Shown here: positions 51,769-60,474 of the stretch, in pieces
Layout of the letters: each line of letters starts with the position of its first letter
How positions within the stretch are numbered: the stretch's first letter is position 1
DNA from: an uncultured Muribaculaceae bacterium
GTDB lineage: Bacteria > Bacteroidota > Bacteroidia > Bacteroidales > Muribaculaceae
Assembly: GCA_934636465.1 (NCBI GenBank)
Contig: CAKUAR010000003.1
Span: forward strand, 1-64,000
DNA length: 64,000 nucleotides
Direction of reading: 5' to 3'
The notes under the pieces: generated by a model
What the model was told of the DNA's origin: nothing
The model's database searches: none
What the model saw: only the letters and a program-made list of their open reading frames with translations
Position numbers and translations under genes: made by a program

Positions 51769-52686
51769 TCATTCGTTGTCGATGAGGTCTTGCAGATATT
51801 TTCTGGTCTTTACCATATAGTCCATGCTGTTGAGGTTCAGTTCATACTCTATGGTTATTGCACCCTTGTAGCCCTCCTGTTTCAGATATTTTATGATGGC
51901 CGGAAAATCCACGTCGCCTTCTGGTATTGGCTTTTCCTGCCCCAGATCGTATGGGTTGTCGCGTGTGGGATATTTGCCGTCTTTGGCGTGAATGTCCTTC
52001 ACGAGCGGGCCAAAGAGCTTTATTGCGTCGGTTGGGTTGGCCTTGCCATAGAGCAGCAGGTTGGCCACGTCGCAGTTTATGCCCAGGTTGTCATAGCCGA
52101 TATCCTTAATGGCGCGTACGAGCGTGATAGGGGTCTCTTGGCCGGTCTCGAAATATATGCTCACGCCGCGGTCTTTGGCATATTGTGCCAGTTGCTTCAT
52201 GACCGAAATGAAAGTCTTGTATTTGTAGTCCGACATGTCCTCGGGAATGAATCCGAAGTGCGAGTGCATGGCAGGCACCTTGGCGAGCTGGCAGAAGTCA
52301 ATCATCTTGTGATATTCGGCAATGCGGTTGTCGCGGTCGTCGGCAGGCACGAGGCCTATTGTGGCTGGCCCTTGCGTGAAGTTCCACTTGCAATTGCCTG
52401 GCACGCCCACCACCGTGGTGGCCTTGATGCCATATTTCTGCTCATTTTCTATGATTTTCTGCGCCAGTTCGGGAGTCATCTTTGCGCTCGACCAGTTGAT
52501 TTGGCAGCTTGTGAACCCGGCGTCGTGCAGAGCCTTAAACTGGGCGTCGATGTCGTCGAGATGATAGATTATGGTGCCAATGGTGATTGGTGACTTTTCT
52601 TTGACGGCTTTGGATTTTGCCTGCATGCTGCCCCAGGGGGCTAAAGCCATGGCGGCAAGCATAATTAATGATAATATTCTTTTCAT
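51769..52686 (-). CDS. Secreted sugar phosphate isomerase/epimerase-like TIM-barrel protein
   Basis: A 305-residue protein with a clear signal peptide (MKRILSLIMLAAMALAPWGSMQA). The xylose-isomerase-like AP-endonuclease-2 fold is seen in IGTIIYHLDDIDAQFKALHDAGFTSCQINW, VPAMHSHFGFIPEDM, VSIYFETGQETPITLV, GINCDVANLL, VKDIHAKDG and AITIEYELN. The Glu, Asp, His and Glu of these strands could hold a metal. Such exported members are common in Bacteroidales, and many act on sugars or inositols; the substrate here is unknown. It is divergent from the CotH gene. Confidence 0.85.
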   Translation of the reverse strand: MKRILSLIMLAAMALAPWGSMQAKSKAVKEKSPITIGTIIYHLDDIDAQFKALHDAGFTSCQINWSSAKMTPELAQKIIENEQKYGIKATTVVGVPGNCKWNFTQGPATIGLVPADDRDNRIAEYHKMIDFCQLAKVPAMHSHFGFIPEDMSDYKYKTFISVMKQLAQYAKDRGVSIYFETGQETPITLVRAIKDIGYDNLGINCDVANLLLYGKANPTDAIKLFGPLVKDIHAKDGKYPTRDNPYDLGQEKPIPEGDVDFPAIIKYLKQEGYKGAITIEYELNLNSMDYMVKTRKYLQDLIDNE

Positions 52687-52723
52687 TTGCTTAAGTTTTT
52701 GATATTATTTGATTTGTCTATGT

Positions 52724-52731
52724 CAAATATA
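52724..52731 (-). promoter_or_regulatory. -7 box of the isomerase-like gene
   Basis: The minus strand reads TATATTTG, 37 bases before the start codon at 52686. No clear -33 element. Confidence 0.45.
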
Positions 52732-52878
52732 CAGAAAATTTGCGACAAAATCACTATTTTTGTCATGATTGTGGTTGTACGTTGCATATCGCCGCAGGCA
52801 AACTGCCGTGGGCGGTTGCTCCTTTGGTGCATTGCCACAGCCAACTACATTAACTAAACAAAGCAAAAACTTTTTTTT

Positions 52879-55554
52879 ATGAAGCATAGTAGAATTCTGA
52901 TTTTTGCGGCAATAGCCGCGTGTGCCGCCTTGCAAGCCGGGGCGAGCCTTAATCTGCGATTGCAGAGCACAAACAGCAATCAAGTGGAGTTGAAGCTGTC
53001 GAGGGGCGAGATGTCTGACGATGTTGACACAATCAAGACCACAGGAACCGACCCATTTGTACAGGTGATGCCGCTGACACGCGACCTTGATGACGATGAG
53101 GTGATATTCACATTTGAATATAAATGCTCTGCTGAAATCCGCGACCTGCAAATATTTTTCGGTGCTCCGGCCAGCGAGGACCGCTCGCAGCATTTTGGCG
53201 CGATAGCCAAGTCGAGCACCTGGCGCACCTACAGCATCGACATTTCGGAGGCAAGAAAAAATTTCAGCTGGGGTAGCATGGGCAACAGACTCAGACTCGA
53301 CTTTGGCTATGACCCCAACATCACGCTCATAATGCGCCACTTGAGGGTGTGCAAGGCAAGCAACGACCCCTGGGTGCCCACCGAAAGAGAGAAATATGAC
53401 ATTGCCGCCATCTTGAAGCTCGGTTTGCCGGTGCTCGACATTGAGACCGTGAACCACGAGGAGCCCACATGCGATTATGTGTCGTGCCCTCCAGGCAGCA
53501 TGGGCGGCGGCATAGCCAACGCCACCAAAGTGCCGGGTCACCTCAACATATATGTGGGCGATGACGCAAAAACCCCAGTGTATGCCAGTGGCGAGTATAA
53601 CAAAGACGTGAGCGGCATGACGATAAAGATACGCGGCAACACGAGTGCCTATCCTGACAAGAAGCCGTTTAAGATAAAACTGCAAAAAAAGGCCGACTTG
53701 CTGCTGCGCGGCGACAATGCCACATATAAGGACAAAGACTGGATTTTGCTGCGCGACCCGACGTTGCTCACTATAACCGGCTGCAAAATCAGCGAGCTCA
53801 TGGGGCTGCAGTGGGCTCCAAAATGCCACTATGTGAATGTGCTCTTCAACGGTGACTTCCGTGGCATGTATCTGCTCATAGAGTCGGTGAAGCGCAACCC
53901 TAAGTGTCGTCTTGACGTGGCTGAAGATGGCTACATCTTTGAGCTTGACCCCTACTGGTGGAACGAAAACTCGCAGTATGTCAACTCCGTGTTCACACCG
54001 TCGTATAACTACACGTTTAAATATCCCGACTGGGAAGATATGTCTCAAAGCCAGATTGACTACATACAGGGCGCTGTGAGCAATTATGAGTACTCGGTGG
54101 CACAAGGCACTTATCCTAAATACATCGACGTGCCTTCGTTTGCCGCATGGCTGCTTGGCCACGACTTGTTTGGCACCTACGACAGCGGCGGCTCAAACAT
54201 GTATTACACAAAATATGATGCCACCGACGAAACCAAGATACGCATGGCCAACATGTGGGATTTCGACTCGTCGGAGCAGTTGCGCGACGCATGGTCGAAC
54301 CTGCACATACACCGCTTCCCACAGTTCTTCGCAACTCCCAACAAGGAGTTCTGCCGTGAGTATGTGAGAAAATGGGACGAGGTGAAAGGCACGTTCTTTA
54401 CCGATATTCTTAAATTTATCGATGACTTTGCCCAGTCGGCCGAGGGTAAAGGCTTCGACAAGTCAATTCCGCTCGACAATTCGCGCTGGAGCTATGGCAA
54501 CCAGGGATTGAGTGCCGAGGTGAAGCGTGCCCACGACTGGTTTGACCGTCGCAAGGTGTGGCTTGAAGGCGCTATTGCCGGCATCGACACCACAGTGTTC
54601 ATTAAGGACGTGAAGCTTGAGGTGGGCAAAACCATTCAGGTGCAGGCCGAGGACTATGACGAGGGTGGCCAGGGCGTGGCCTACTGCAGCCACAACACTA
54701 CACGCGGAGCCTACCGTTCCGACAATGCCGGTGTGTCGTTCACGTCGGGTTCGGAGCTTGTGAACGGCTGGGCTATAGCCGACATGGGCGACGAATGGAA
54801 TGCCGAGGGTCTTAACCTCACTCGTGAGCAGGCAATAGAGAAGTGGGGCGCGTGGTTTAACTACACATTCACCGCTGAGGAAGACATGCAAGTGGCCATC
54901 AACATAAAGGGCGGTGCGCACTGGGCATCATACGGCGCAATTACTGCCAATGGCTGCAAATCATCAATTATAGGCGAGCCTGACCTCACAAACTGGGTCA
55001 AGACTTACAGTGGTGCGGCGCTCCTCACGCTCGACGGTGTGGAGCTGACACCAAACCAGAAGAGCCACCCTGTGAATACGGGTACAAACAAGGAAGCCTA
55101 CATGAAAATCCTTGCCGACAAGTCGAAATGGACCCCCAACCCGGCTGGAGAAAACACTATTTGGATTTATCCTGACGTAAACAATATGGAGTCTTGGCAG
55201 CCTTACTATCAGAAAGACGTGTATGGTGAGCCAGACAACTTTACCGTCAACATCACCAAGGGCAAGCACTCGTTGCGCTTGTCGAGCCTTGCAAGCCAGT
55301 GGATGTTTGATGAAATTTCTATTAAGGGCATGAAAGCCGGGGCTGTGGAAGACCTCACGGTCAACAATTTTGCTGTGTGGACCATTAGCACGGAAATTCA
55401 TGTGCGCACAGCTGGCAGCAACGACAAGGTTGAGGTTTACAACCTTAGCGGACAGTGCTTGTATGCCGGAACAAAGGCTACAATCGACGTGAAAGCCGGT
55501 GGCGTTTACATTGTGCGCGTCAATGGCAATGCTCGCAAAGTGTGGGTTAAGTGA
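52879..55554 (+). CDS. Secreted CotH-type protein kinase flanked by two shared modules, with T9SS-type tail
   Basis: An 891-residue protein with a signal peptide (1-22). Module 1 (about 25-170) has FTFEYKCSAEIRDLQIFFGAP and YSIDISEARKNFSWGSMGN. The CotH kinase domain (about 190-570) has IKIRGNTSAYPDKKPFKIKL, DWILLRDPTLL, FNGDFRGMYLLIESVKRNPK, GYIFELDPY and MANMWDFDSSEQL. Module 2 (about 605-815) has IADMGDEWNAEG, KWGAWFNYTF, NWVKTYSGAALLTLDG, NQKSH, WIYPD and NITKGKHSLRLSSLASQWMFDEI. The tail is YNLSGQCLYAG ... GGVYIVRVNG. Both modules recur in the protein at 32353-33876. CotH domains are atypical kinases of secreted or spore proteins; the substrate here is unknown. The stop codon overlaps the start of the SDR gene. 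Confidence 0.87.
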   Translation: MKHSRILIFAAIAACAALQAGASLNLRLQSTNSNQVELKLSRGEMSDDVDTIKTTGTDPFVQVMPLTRDLDDDEVIFTFEYKCSAEIRDLQIFFGAPASEDRSQHFGAIAKSSTWRTYSIDISEARKNFSWGSMGNRLRLDFGYDPNITLIMRHLRVCKASNDPWVPTEREKYDIAAILKLGLPVLDIETVNHEEPTCDYVSCPPGSMGGGIANATKVPGHLNIYVGDDAKTPVYASGEYNKDVSGMTIKIRGNTSAYPDKKPFKIKLQKKADLLLRGDNATYKDKDWILLRDPTLLTITGCKISELMGLQWAPKCHYVNVLFNGDFRGMYLLIESVKRNPKCRLDVAEDGYIFELDPYWWNENSQYVNSVFTPSYNYTFKYPDWEDMSQSQIDYIQGAVSNYEYSVAQGTYPKYIDVPSFAAWLLGHDLFGTYDSGGSNMYYTKYDATDETKIRMANMWDFDSSEQLRDAWSNLHIHRFPQFFATPNKEFCREYVRKWDEVKGTFFTDILKFIDDFAQSAEGKGFDKSIPLDNSRWSYGNQGLSAEVKRAHDWFDRRKVWLEGAIAGIDTTVFIKDVKLEVGKTIQVQAEDYDEGGQGVAYCSHNTTRGAYRSDNAGVSFTSGSELVNGWAIADMGDEWNAEGLNLTREQAIEKWGAWFNYTFTAEEDMQVAINIKGGAHWASYGAITANGCKSSIIGEPDLTNWVKTYSGAALLTLDGVELTPNQKSHPVNTGTNKEAYMKILADKSKWTPNPAGENTIWIYPDVNNMESWQPYYQKDVYGEPDNFTVNITKGKHSLRLSSLASQWMFDEISIKGMKAGAVEDLTVNNFAVWTISTEIHVRTAGSNDKVEVYNLSGQCLYAGTKATIDVKAGGVYIVRVNGNARKVWVK

Positions 55555-56282
55555 TGAAAACGGCTGTGGTCATGGGTGCCTCGTCGGGTATGGGGCTTGA
55601 GATAGCACGCATTTTTCTCGGCAAGGGCTGGCGCGTGGGCGTTGCTGCCAGGCGCACCGAGCCGCTTGATGAACTGTGCCGCCAGTGGCCTGAGCGCGCC
55701 TTTGCCGCCACAATCGACGTCAACTTGCCCGACGCTCCAGCGCGGCTGCTTAGGCTTTTTGCGGACTTGGGCGGCACGGTTGACCTCTATGTGCATGCCG
55801 CTGGCATAGGCAAGACCAATATGGAGCTTGCGTCCGAAATAGAACTTGTCACCGTTGAAACCAACGGTCTGGGCTTTACGCGCATGGTGACTGCGGTGTT
55901 TGACCACATGGCAGCGCACGGCAGCGGGCACATAGCCGCAATTACATCGATAGCCGGCACCAAGGGGCTTGGAGCCACACCGGCATATTCTGCCACCAAG
56001 GCGTTTCAAAACTGCTATCTGCAGGCTCTGGAGCAGCAGTCGGCGATGCGGCGGTTGGGCATCACGTTCACCGATGTGAGACCGGGCTTTGTTGACACCG
56101 CATTGCTTGGCGGCGACCATTACCCCATGCTCATGGACTGCAAGACCACGGCAGCAGCCATAGTCAACGCAATACTTGCCCATAGGCACGTTTGTGTGAT
56201 AGACTGGCGCTGGCGGCTGCTCACCGCCCTGTGGCGGCGTGTGCCGCGCTGGTTGTGGCGCAGACTGCCTGTGCACAAATAA
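55554..56282 (+). CDS. Short-chain dehydrogenase/reductase coupled to the CotH gene
   Basis: About 242 residues from the ATG at 55554, whose A is the last base of the CotH stop codon (TGATG); a GTG three bases earlier is possible. The cofactor motif is GASSGMGLEIARIF (about 7-20). HAAGIGKTN and SIAGTKGLGATPAYSATKAF carry the catalytic Ser and the YxxxK pair. A basic, hydrophobic C-terminus (WRWRLLTALWRRVPRWLWRRLP) looks like a membrane-binding amphipathic helix. It has no signal peptide, so it is cytoplasmic or attached to the inner face of the membrane. The substrate is unknown. Translational coupling to an exported kinase is notable. Confidence 0.88.
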   Translation: MKTAVVMGASSGMGLEIARIFLGKGWRVGVAARRTEPLDELCRQWPERAFAATIDVNLPDAPARLLRLFADLGGTVDLYVHAAGIGKTNMELASEIELVTVETNGLGFTRMVTAVFDHMAAHGSGHIAAITSIAGTKGLGATPAYSATKAFQNCYLQALEQQSAMRRLGITFTDVRPGFVDTALLGGDHYPMLMDCKTTAAAIVNAILAHRHVCVIDWRWRLLTALWRRVPRWLWRRLPVHK

Positions 56283-56308
56283 GGGGCTGTGAGGGCAAAA
56301 GAATAAGC

Positions 56309-56347
56309 GGCACCGCAATCGTGTTTGGTTGCGGTGCCGTTGTTTTT
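56309..56347 (+). terminator. Terminator of the CotH-SDR operon
   Basis: A perfect 10-bp stem, GGCACCGCAA (56309-56318) with TTGCGGTGCC (56329-56338), is followed by GTTGTTTTTT. Confidence 0.85.
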
Positions 56348-56403
56348 TCGTTTTGTGCTGCAATGGGGGGCAATCGCCACTTCAGTTTGCAGGGCAGTGG
56401 CCG

Positions 56404-57537
56404 TCAAATGCTGTTTAGCACATTGCGGTATATCTCCATCACGCGTTGCGCCATGGCGTCGTTATTGAATTTTGCCGCGTTTTCGAGTCCGTCTTTCACC
56501 ATCTGCTCGTGGCGCGCGCTGTCGCCGAGCACGGTGTTGAGTGCGGCTGTCATTTGCTCCACAGAGTCGGGGTCAACATATATGGCCGCCTTGCCACCGG
56601 CTTCCTCCAGGCACGAGCCTTTGGCGGCAATTACGGGTGTGCCGCACGACTGCGACTCAAGCACCGGCAGTCCGAAGCCCTCGTAGCGCGACGGATAGAC
56701 CGAGGCTCTCGCCATGTGATATATGACAGGCAAGTGCTTGAAGCGCACACGCGACAAGCACACCACGCGGTGGCGCAGCCCGTTGGCGTGGACAAATGCC
56801 TTGATTTTGTCAAAATATTTGGTGTGGTGGCCTATGAGCACGAGTTTCACCTCTTTGTCGTCGATGTCGGCAAGGGCCTTTACTGCAAGAAGTGCGTTTT
56901 TGCGCTCCTCCACTGTGCCCACACACACTATGAAGTTGTGCGGCAGGTCATATTTTGAGCGCACCTTGTCGATTTGCGCCTGTGTGACTTCTTCGTGGAA
57001 AATTTGGTTGCAGCCCTGATACGCCACATCTATTTTTTCGGGGTCAATGCCGTAGAAATGCACTATGTCGCGCTTTGTACACTCGCTTATGGCAATTATG
57101 CGGTTGGCGTTGACGCAAGCCTTGCGTGCCTTGAAATCGTAGATTTTGCGGTCGATGAAGTTGTAGTATTGCGGAAAGCGCAAGAAAATCAAGTCGTGCA
57201 CGGTGACCACCGACGGAATGTCGCTGCGCCTTATGTCGAGCGGAAGCTCACCGCTAAGGCCGTGGAAAATGTTCACACGGTTGTGGTGCGCATCGCTCAT
57301 CATGCCGTGCACAGAGCGCCAGTAAGAGCCTATTATGGCTTTGCGCGGCGTCTTGATGTGCACGTTTGAGTAGCGCATCACGGTGCGCAGATTGGGGTTG
57401 TCAACGAGTTTAGGGGTGTATAAGATAAACTGGCTGCGAGGGTTGTTCTCTGCCAGCGACTGCACCAGCACACGGCTATAGTTGCCAAGCCCGGTGTTAT
57501 TGAGAACGGCGCGTTTGCCGTCAAATCCTACTACCAT
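56404..57537 (-). CDS. GT4-type glycosyltransferase
   Basis: A 377-residue GT-B enzyme. The N-terminal part has KRAVLNNTGLGNYSRVLVQSL. The C-terminal donor domain has VGTVEERKNALLAVKAL, SVYPSRYEGFGLPVLESQSCGTPVIAAKGSCLEE (the EGFGLPVLE motif of family 4) and AIYVDPDSVEQM. It would move a sugar from a nucleotide donor in building a surface glycan. It stands alone on its strand here. TAATTTTG on the minus strand at 57579-57586 may be its -7 box. Confidence 0.9.
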   Translation of the reverse strand: MVVGFDGKRAVLNNTGLGNYSRVLVQSLAENNPRSQFILYTPKLVDNPNLRTVMRYSNVHIKTPRKAIIGSYWRSVHGMMSDAHHNRVNIFHGLSGELPLDIRRSDIPSVVTVHDLIFLRFPQYYNFIDRKIYDFKARKACVNANRIIAISECTKRDIVHFYGIDPEKIDVAYQGCNQIFHEEVTQAQIDKVRSKYDLPHNFIVCVGTVEERKNALLAVKALADIDDKEVKLVLIGHHTKYFDKIKAFVHANGLRHRVVCLSRVRFKHLPVIYHMARASVYPSRYEGFGLPVLESQSCGTPVIAAKGSCLEEAGGKAAIYVDPDSVEQMTAALNTVLGDSARHEQMVKDGLENAAKFNNDAMAQRVMEIYRNVLNSI

Positions 57538-57578
57538 ATAACCAAAAAGATGTGACTTGTAAAAAAACTAATTTTTGG

Positions 57579-57586
57579 CAAAATTA
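57579..57586 (-). promoter_or_regulatory. -7 box of the GT4 gene
   Basis: The minus strand reads TAATTTTG, 41 bases before the start codon at 57537. No -33 at exact spacing. Confidence 0.4.
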
Positions 57587-57589
57587 CTC

Positions 57590-58305
57590 CAAATCATTCT
57601 TTTAACCTACAAATCACATTCGCTTTCCGCGCTTTTTCCCCTTTTCTGCGCTCTTTTGTCGCCGTGGGGCGTAGTAACCAGTGCGTTGCTGAGTAAAATG
57701 GCTTCTTGCCGCCAGCCGCTGTGAGGCGAGAGTGCAAAAAAATGAAAGCACCTCATGATTTTGTTATCTTGAAATGCTCTCATCTTTGCCGCGGAGGATT
57801 TTTACTACATTTCTCATGCTGATAAAAAGACTCCCGACATAGGGAAATTTAGACTAAATGATTTATAAACTTTGCAGCACACCGTTTTTATACATGCGTT
57901 TGCGCTGCATAATGAAAGAGTTCACACGCTTTTCTAATGCAAATATAGCAAAAACCATACCCTCATGCAAATAATAAGTGCTTATAATTCACTTGTTTTC
58001 GCATGTTATAAAACATGTTTTTTGAGCATGCGCCTCGCCGTGGTCGCTTGCTCGCCAGTTGTGGTTTTGTTTCGAAAGATTTTGATTTTCGTTTTTCAAA
58101 ATGATGCCTGGATTAGGGACAAAAAAATTGATTGTCTCCCGACAACCAATCTTAATTAACCTTAAATCTAATACCATGAAAAACACATCACAAATTTAAT
58201 TCTATTTTTTAATTTGACAAAGGTATATGCTAATAAGTCGTTGTACTTAACTTATTTTAACACAAGTGTCGCAATATTGCCTGTTTTCAATATTTAAATC
58301 ACAAA
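57590..58305. other. Gene-free, possibly decayed region
   Basis: About 700 bases without a credible gene. The only structured part is 58127-58199. There an imperfect hairpin (ATTGATTGTC / GACAACCAAT with one mismatch) is followed by a leader like those before SusC-type genes, and then by a seven-codon frame ATG-AAA-AAC-ACA-TCA-CAA-ATT-TAA. Short longer frames around 57965-58159 have no family features. It may be the scar of a deleted outer-membrane uptake locus, but that is a guess. Confidence 0.45.
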
Positions 58306-58334
58306 AAAAGACCGCACCAACGTTGGCGCGGTCT
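58301..58334 (-). terminator. Terminator of the rhamnose operon
   Basis: AGACCGC (58309-58315) pairs with GCGGTCT (58328-58334) around CCAACGTTGG, with seven or more T on the minus strand after the stem. It lies 36 bases past the fucO stop codon. Confidence 0.88.
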
Positions 58335-58370
58335 AAAAATCTTATGATTCAGTAATCAGAGTTGCGCTGA

Positions 58371-59525
58371 TTAGAGAATTTGCTTGTAAAGGGCAACGAT
58401 GTCGTCGCGAGTCACCTTGCGTGGGTTGCCTGGAGTGCAAGCGTCAACGATAGCCTGGTCGGCAAGAGCGTCGATGTCTTTCTCCTGGATTCCAACCTCG
58501 TTGAGGTGTTGTGGAATACCCACAGTCTTAGAGAGCCATTCGATTTGGTCGCAAGCAGCGTCAGCGGCCTCAACCTTGGTCATGCCCTCTTTGTACACGC
58601 CGAGCACCTTGGCTATGTCAACATACTTGTCGAGGCAAGCAGGAGCGTTGTAGCGCATCACAGTAGGCAGGAGCATTGCGCAAGCCACACCGTGAGGAAT
58701 GTCGAACAATGCGCTCATTGGGTGAGCCATGCCGTGGTCAATACCAAGACCAACGTTAGAGAATGCCATGCCGGCCACATATTGTGCCACGGCCATGCCA
58801 TTGCGGCCTTCTTCGTTCTTCGGGTCAAACACTGCAAGTGGCAAGTATTTGTTAATCATCTCAATGGCTTTGAGCTCAAACATGTCGCTCAATTCCCAAG
58901 CAGCCTTTGTAATCAAACCCTCGATAGCGTGAGTCATTGCGTCCATACCAGTGGCAGCAGTGAGCTTCTTAGGCAGACCATACATGAGCTCTGCGTCAAC
59001 GATAGCAACGGCTGGAATGTCGTTAGGGTCGGTGCAAACGAGCTTTCTTTGCTCTTTCTCGTCGATAACAACGTAGTTGATAGTTGTCTCGGCAGCAGTT
59101 CCGGCAGTAGTAGGAAGTGCGATGATAGGCACAGTTTTGTGCTTTGTAGGAGCGCAACCCTCAAGCGACACAACGTCGGCGAAGTCAGGGTTGTTAGTCA
59201 CGATACCAATACCCTTGGCAGTGTCCATTGACGAACCACCACCTATGGCGATAAGGAAGTCGGCTTTAGCGTCGGCAAGAGCCTTAACACCGTTTTTCAC
59301 GTTGGTTACGGTTGGGTTTGGCTTAACCTCGTCATACAACTCGTATGGTATGCCGGCCTCATCGAGCACGTCAGTAACCATCTTTGCAACACCGCAGGCA
59401 ACGATGCCTTTATCGGTAACAACCAATGCCTTTTTGAAACCAAGGCGGTCAACTACTCCAGGGAGCTCTTTGCGGGCACCTGGGCCGAAGTAAGAAACTT
59501 CGTTAAGAATGAATCTATTAACCAT
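58371..59525 (-). CDS. fucO: Lactaldehyde reductase (iron-containing alcohol dehydrogenase)
   Basis: A 384-residue group III alcohol dehydrogenase, close to FucO in length. The cofactor site is AIGGGSSMDTAKGIG and ALPTTAGTAAE. Iron ligands can be seen in MDAMTHAIEGL (Asp and His), GIDHGMAHPM and DIPHGVACAML (His and His). It reduces L-lactaldehyde to L-1,2-propanediol with NADH, removing the aldehyde made by RhaD. It is the last gene of the rha operon, 45 bases after rhaD. The same reaction serves fucose, but no fuc genes are in the window. Confidence 0.93.
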   Translation of the reverse strand: MVNRFILNEVSYFGPGARKELPGVVDRLGFKKALVVTDKGIVACGVAKMVTDVLDEAGIPYELYDEVKPNPTVTNVKNGVKALADAKADFLIAIGGGSSMDTAKGIGIVTNNPDFADVVSLEGCAPTKHKTVPIIALPTTAGTAAETTINYVVIDEKEQRKLVCTDPNDIPAVAIVDAELMYGLPKKLTAATGMDAMTHAIEGLITKAAWELSDMFELKAIEMINKYLPLAVFDPKNEEGRNGMAVAQYVAGMAFSNVGLGIDHGMAHPMSALFDIPHGVACAMLLPTVMRYNAPACLDKYVDIAKVLGVYKEGMTKVEAADAACDQIEWLSKTVGIPQHLNEVGIQEKDIDALADQAIVDACTPGNPRKVTRDDIVALYKQIL

Positions 59526-59570
59526 GATGAATTAATTATAAGGATAGAATTAATTTCTTATGTTCATTTT

Positions 59571-60380
59571 TTATTTTGGCAGGTTGAAAGCCACGGTCAT
59601 GTCTTTCATCTGCTGTTGTGTCATGCCCTCTGGTTTGAAGCCCATAGCGCACGAGTTAACATAAATCTTGGCACTCTTTGAGAGCACGTCGATTTGGTCG
59701 AAAGCGTCCATCACGTCGAGACCCTGGGCAAACACGCCGTGTTTCTCCCAAAGCACCACGTCGTAGTCGTCGAGCTCCTTGAGTGTGGCGTCAGCGAGCT
59801 CCACAGAGCCTGGCATAGTGTAAGGAATGATACCCAGACCCAGTGGGCAGAAAGCCTTGGTCTCTGGAATCATGCTCCACAGAATGTTGGTGAGCACATC
59901 TTTGCCCAAGAACTCCTTGTTGTGGCTCATTGCCACGAGTTCTATCGGGTGAGTGTGCACAGTGGCCTTGTAGTTTGAGCCTTTCTCAATCAGGTGATTG
60001 TGCACGGTGAGGTGCGAAGGAAGCTCACTTGTGGGTTGAACGGCATTGTCGGCTATGATTACATAGCTCTCGCAGTCATCGAGAATGCGGATTACACTTC
60101 CGTTTTCCATAGGCCAGCGTGCCAGGTCGCGCATGCGCTTCCCAGTGCCTTTGCAATAGAAATAGCAGCCTTTGAGGTGAGGCAGCACAGTGCCTATGTG
60201 CTTCACTTCGCTGATTGCCGGCAGTGTGCGGATTTCGTCATCTACAAACTCAGTGATGTTGACGGTGATGTTTCCGCCGTTGCGTTCTGCCCAACCGTTT
60301 TGCCACAGATAACCTGCAACTTCAGCCACTTTGTCTATTTCCTTGGCCAGAGCCGGACGATTTTCAAGAATTGATTTCAT
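59571..60380 (-). CDS. rhaD: Rhamnulose-1-phosphate aldolase
   Basis: A 269-residue class II aldolase, like the 274-residue E. coli enzyme. NGGNITVNITEF binds phosphate. ATVHTHPIELVAM has the two zinc-binding His, and LWEKHGVFAQG the third. It splits L-rhamnulose-1-phosphate into dihydroxyacetone phosphate and L-lactaldehyde. It lies downstream of rhaT, and a GC-rich hairpin stands between the two genes. Confidence 0.95.
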   Translation of the reverse strand: MKSILENRPALAKEIDKVAEVAGYLWQNGWAERNGGNITVNITEFVDDEIRTLPAISEVKHIGTVLPHLKGCYFYCKGTGKRMRDLARWPMENGSVIRILDDCESYVIIADNAVQPTSELPSHLTVHNHLIEKGSNYKATVHTHPIELVAMSHNKEFLGKDVLTNILWSMIPETKAFCPLGLGIIPYTMPGSVELADATLKELDDYDVVLWEKHGVFAQGLDVMDAFDQIDVLSKSAKIYVNSCAMGFKPEGMTQQQMKDMTVAFNLPK

Positions 60381-60415
60381 TTTTATGTAAAAACTTTTTT
60401 CTATAGTTTTTTAAA

Positions 60416-60449
60416 TAAGGTGGGGAGGCCGTTGCCGGCCCCCACCTTA
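60416..60449 (-). promoter_or_regulatory. Intercistronic hairpin between rhaT and rhaD
   Basis: TAAGGTGGGG (60416-60425) pairs perfectly with CCCCACCTTA (60440-60449). Only TTTAAAAAA follows on the minus strand, so it is a weak terminator at best. It is more likely an mRNA-stabilising or attenuating element inside the operon. Confidence 0.65.
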
Positions 60450-60474
60450 GGGTGTTTCAATTATTTGCAGTGCT

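Noticed and set aside
52723..54162. 479-residue open frame on the minus strand
   Set aside because: Antisense to the CotH gene and its promoter region; no recognisable motifs.
57965..58159. 64-residue frame in the gene-free region near the rha operon
   Set aside because: Odd composition, no motif, and it overlaps an imperfect hairpin; I treat it as chance.
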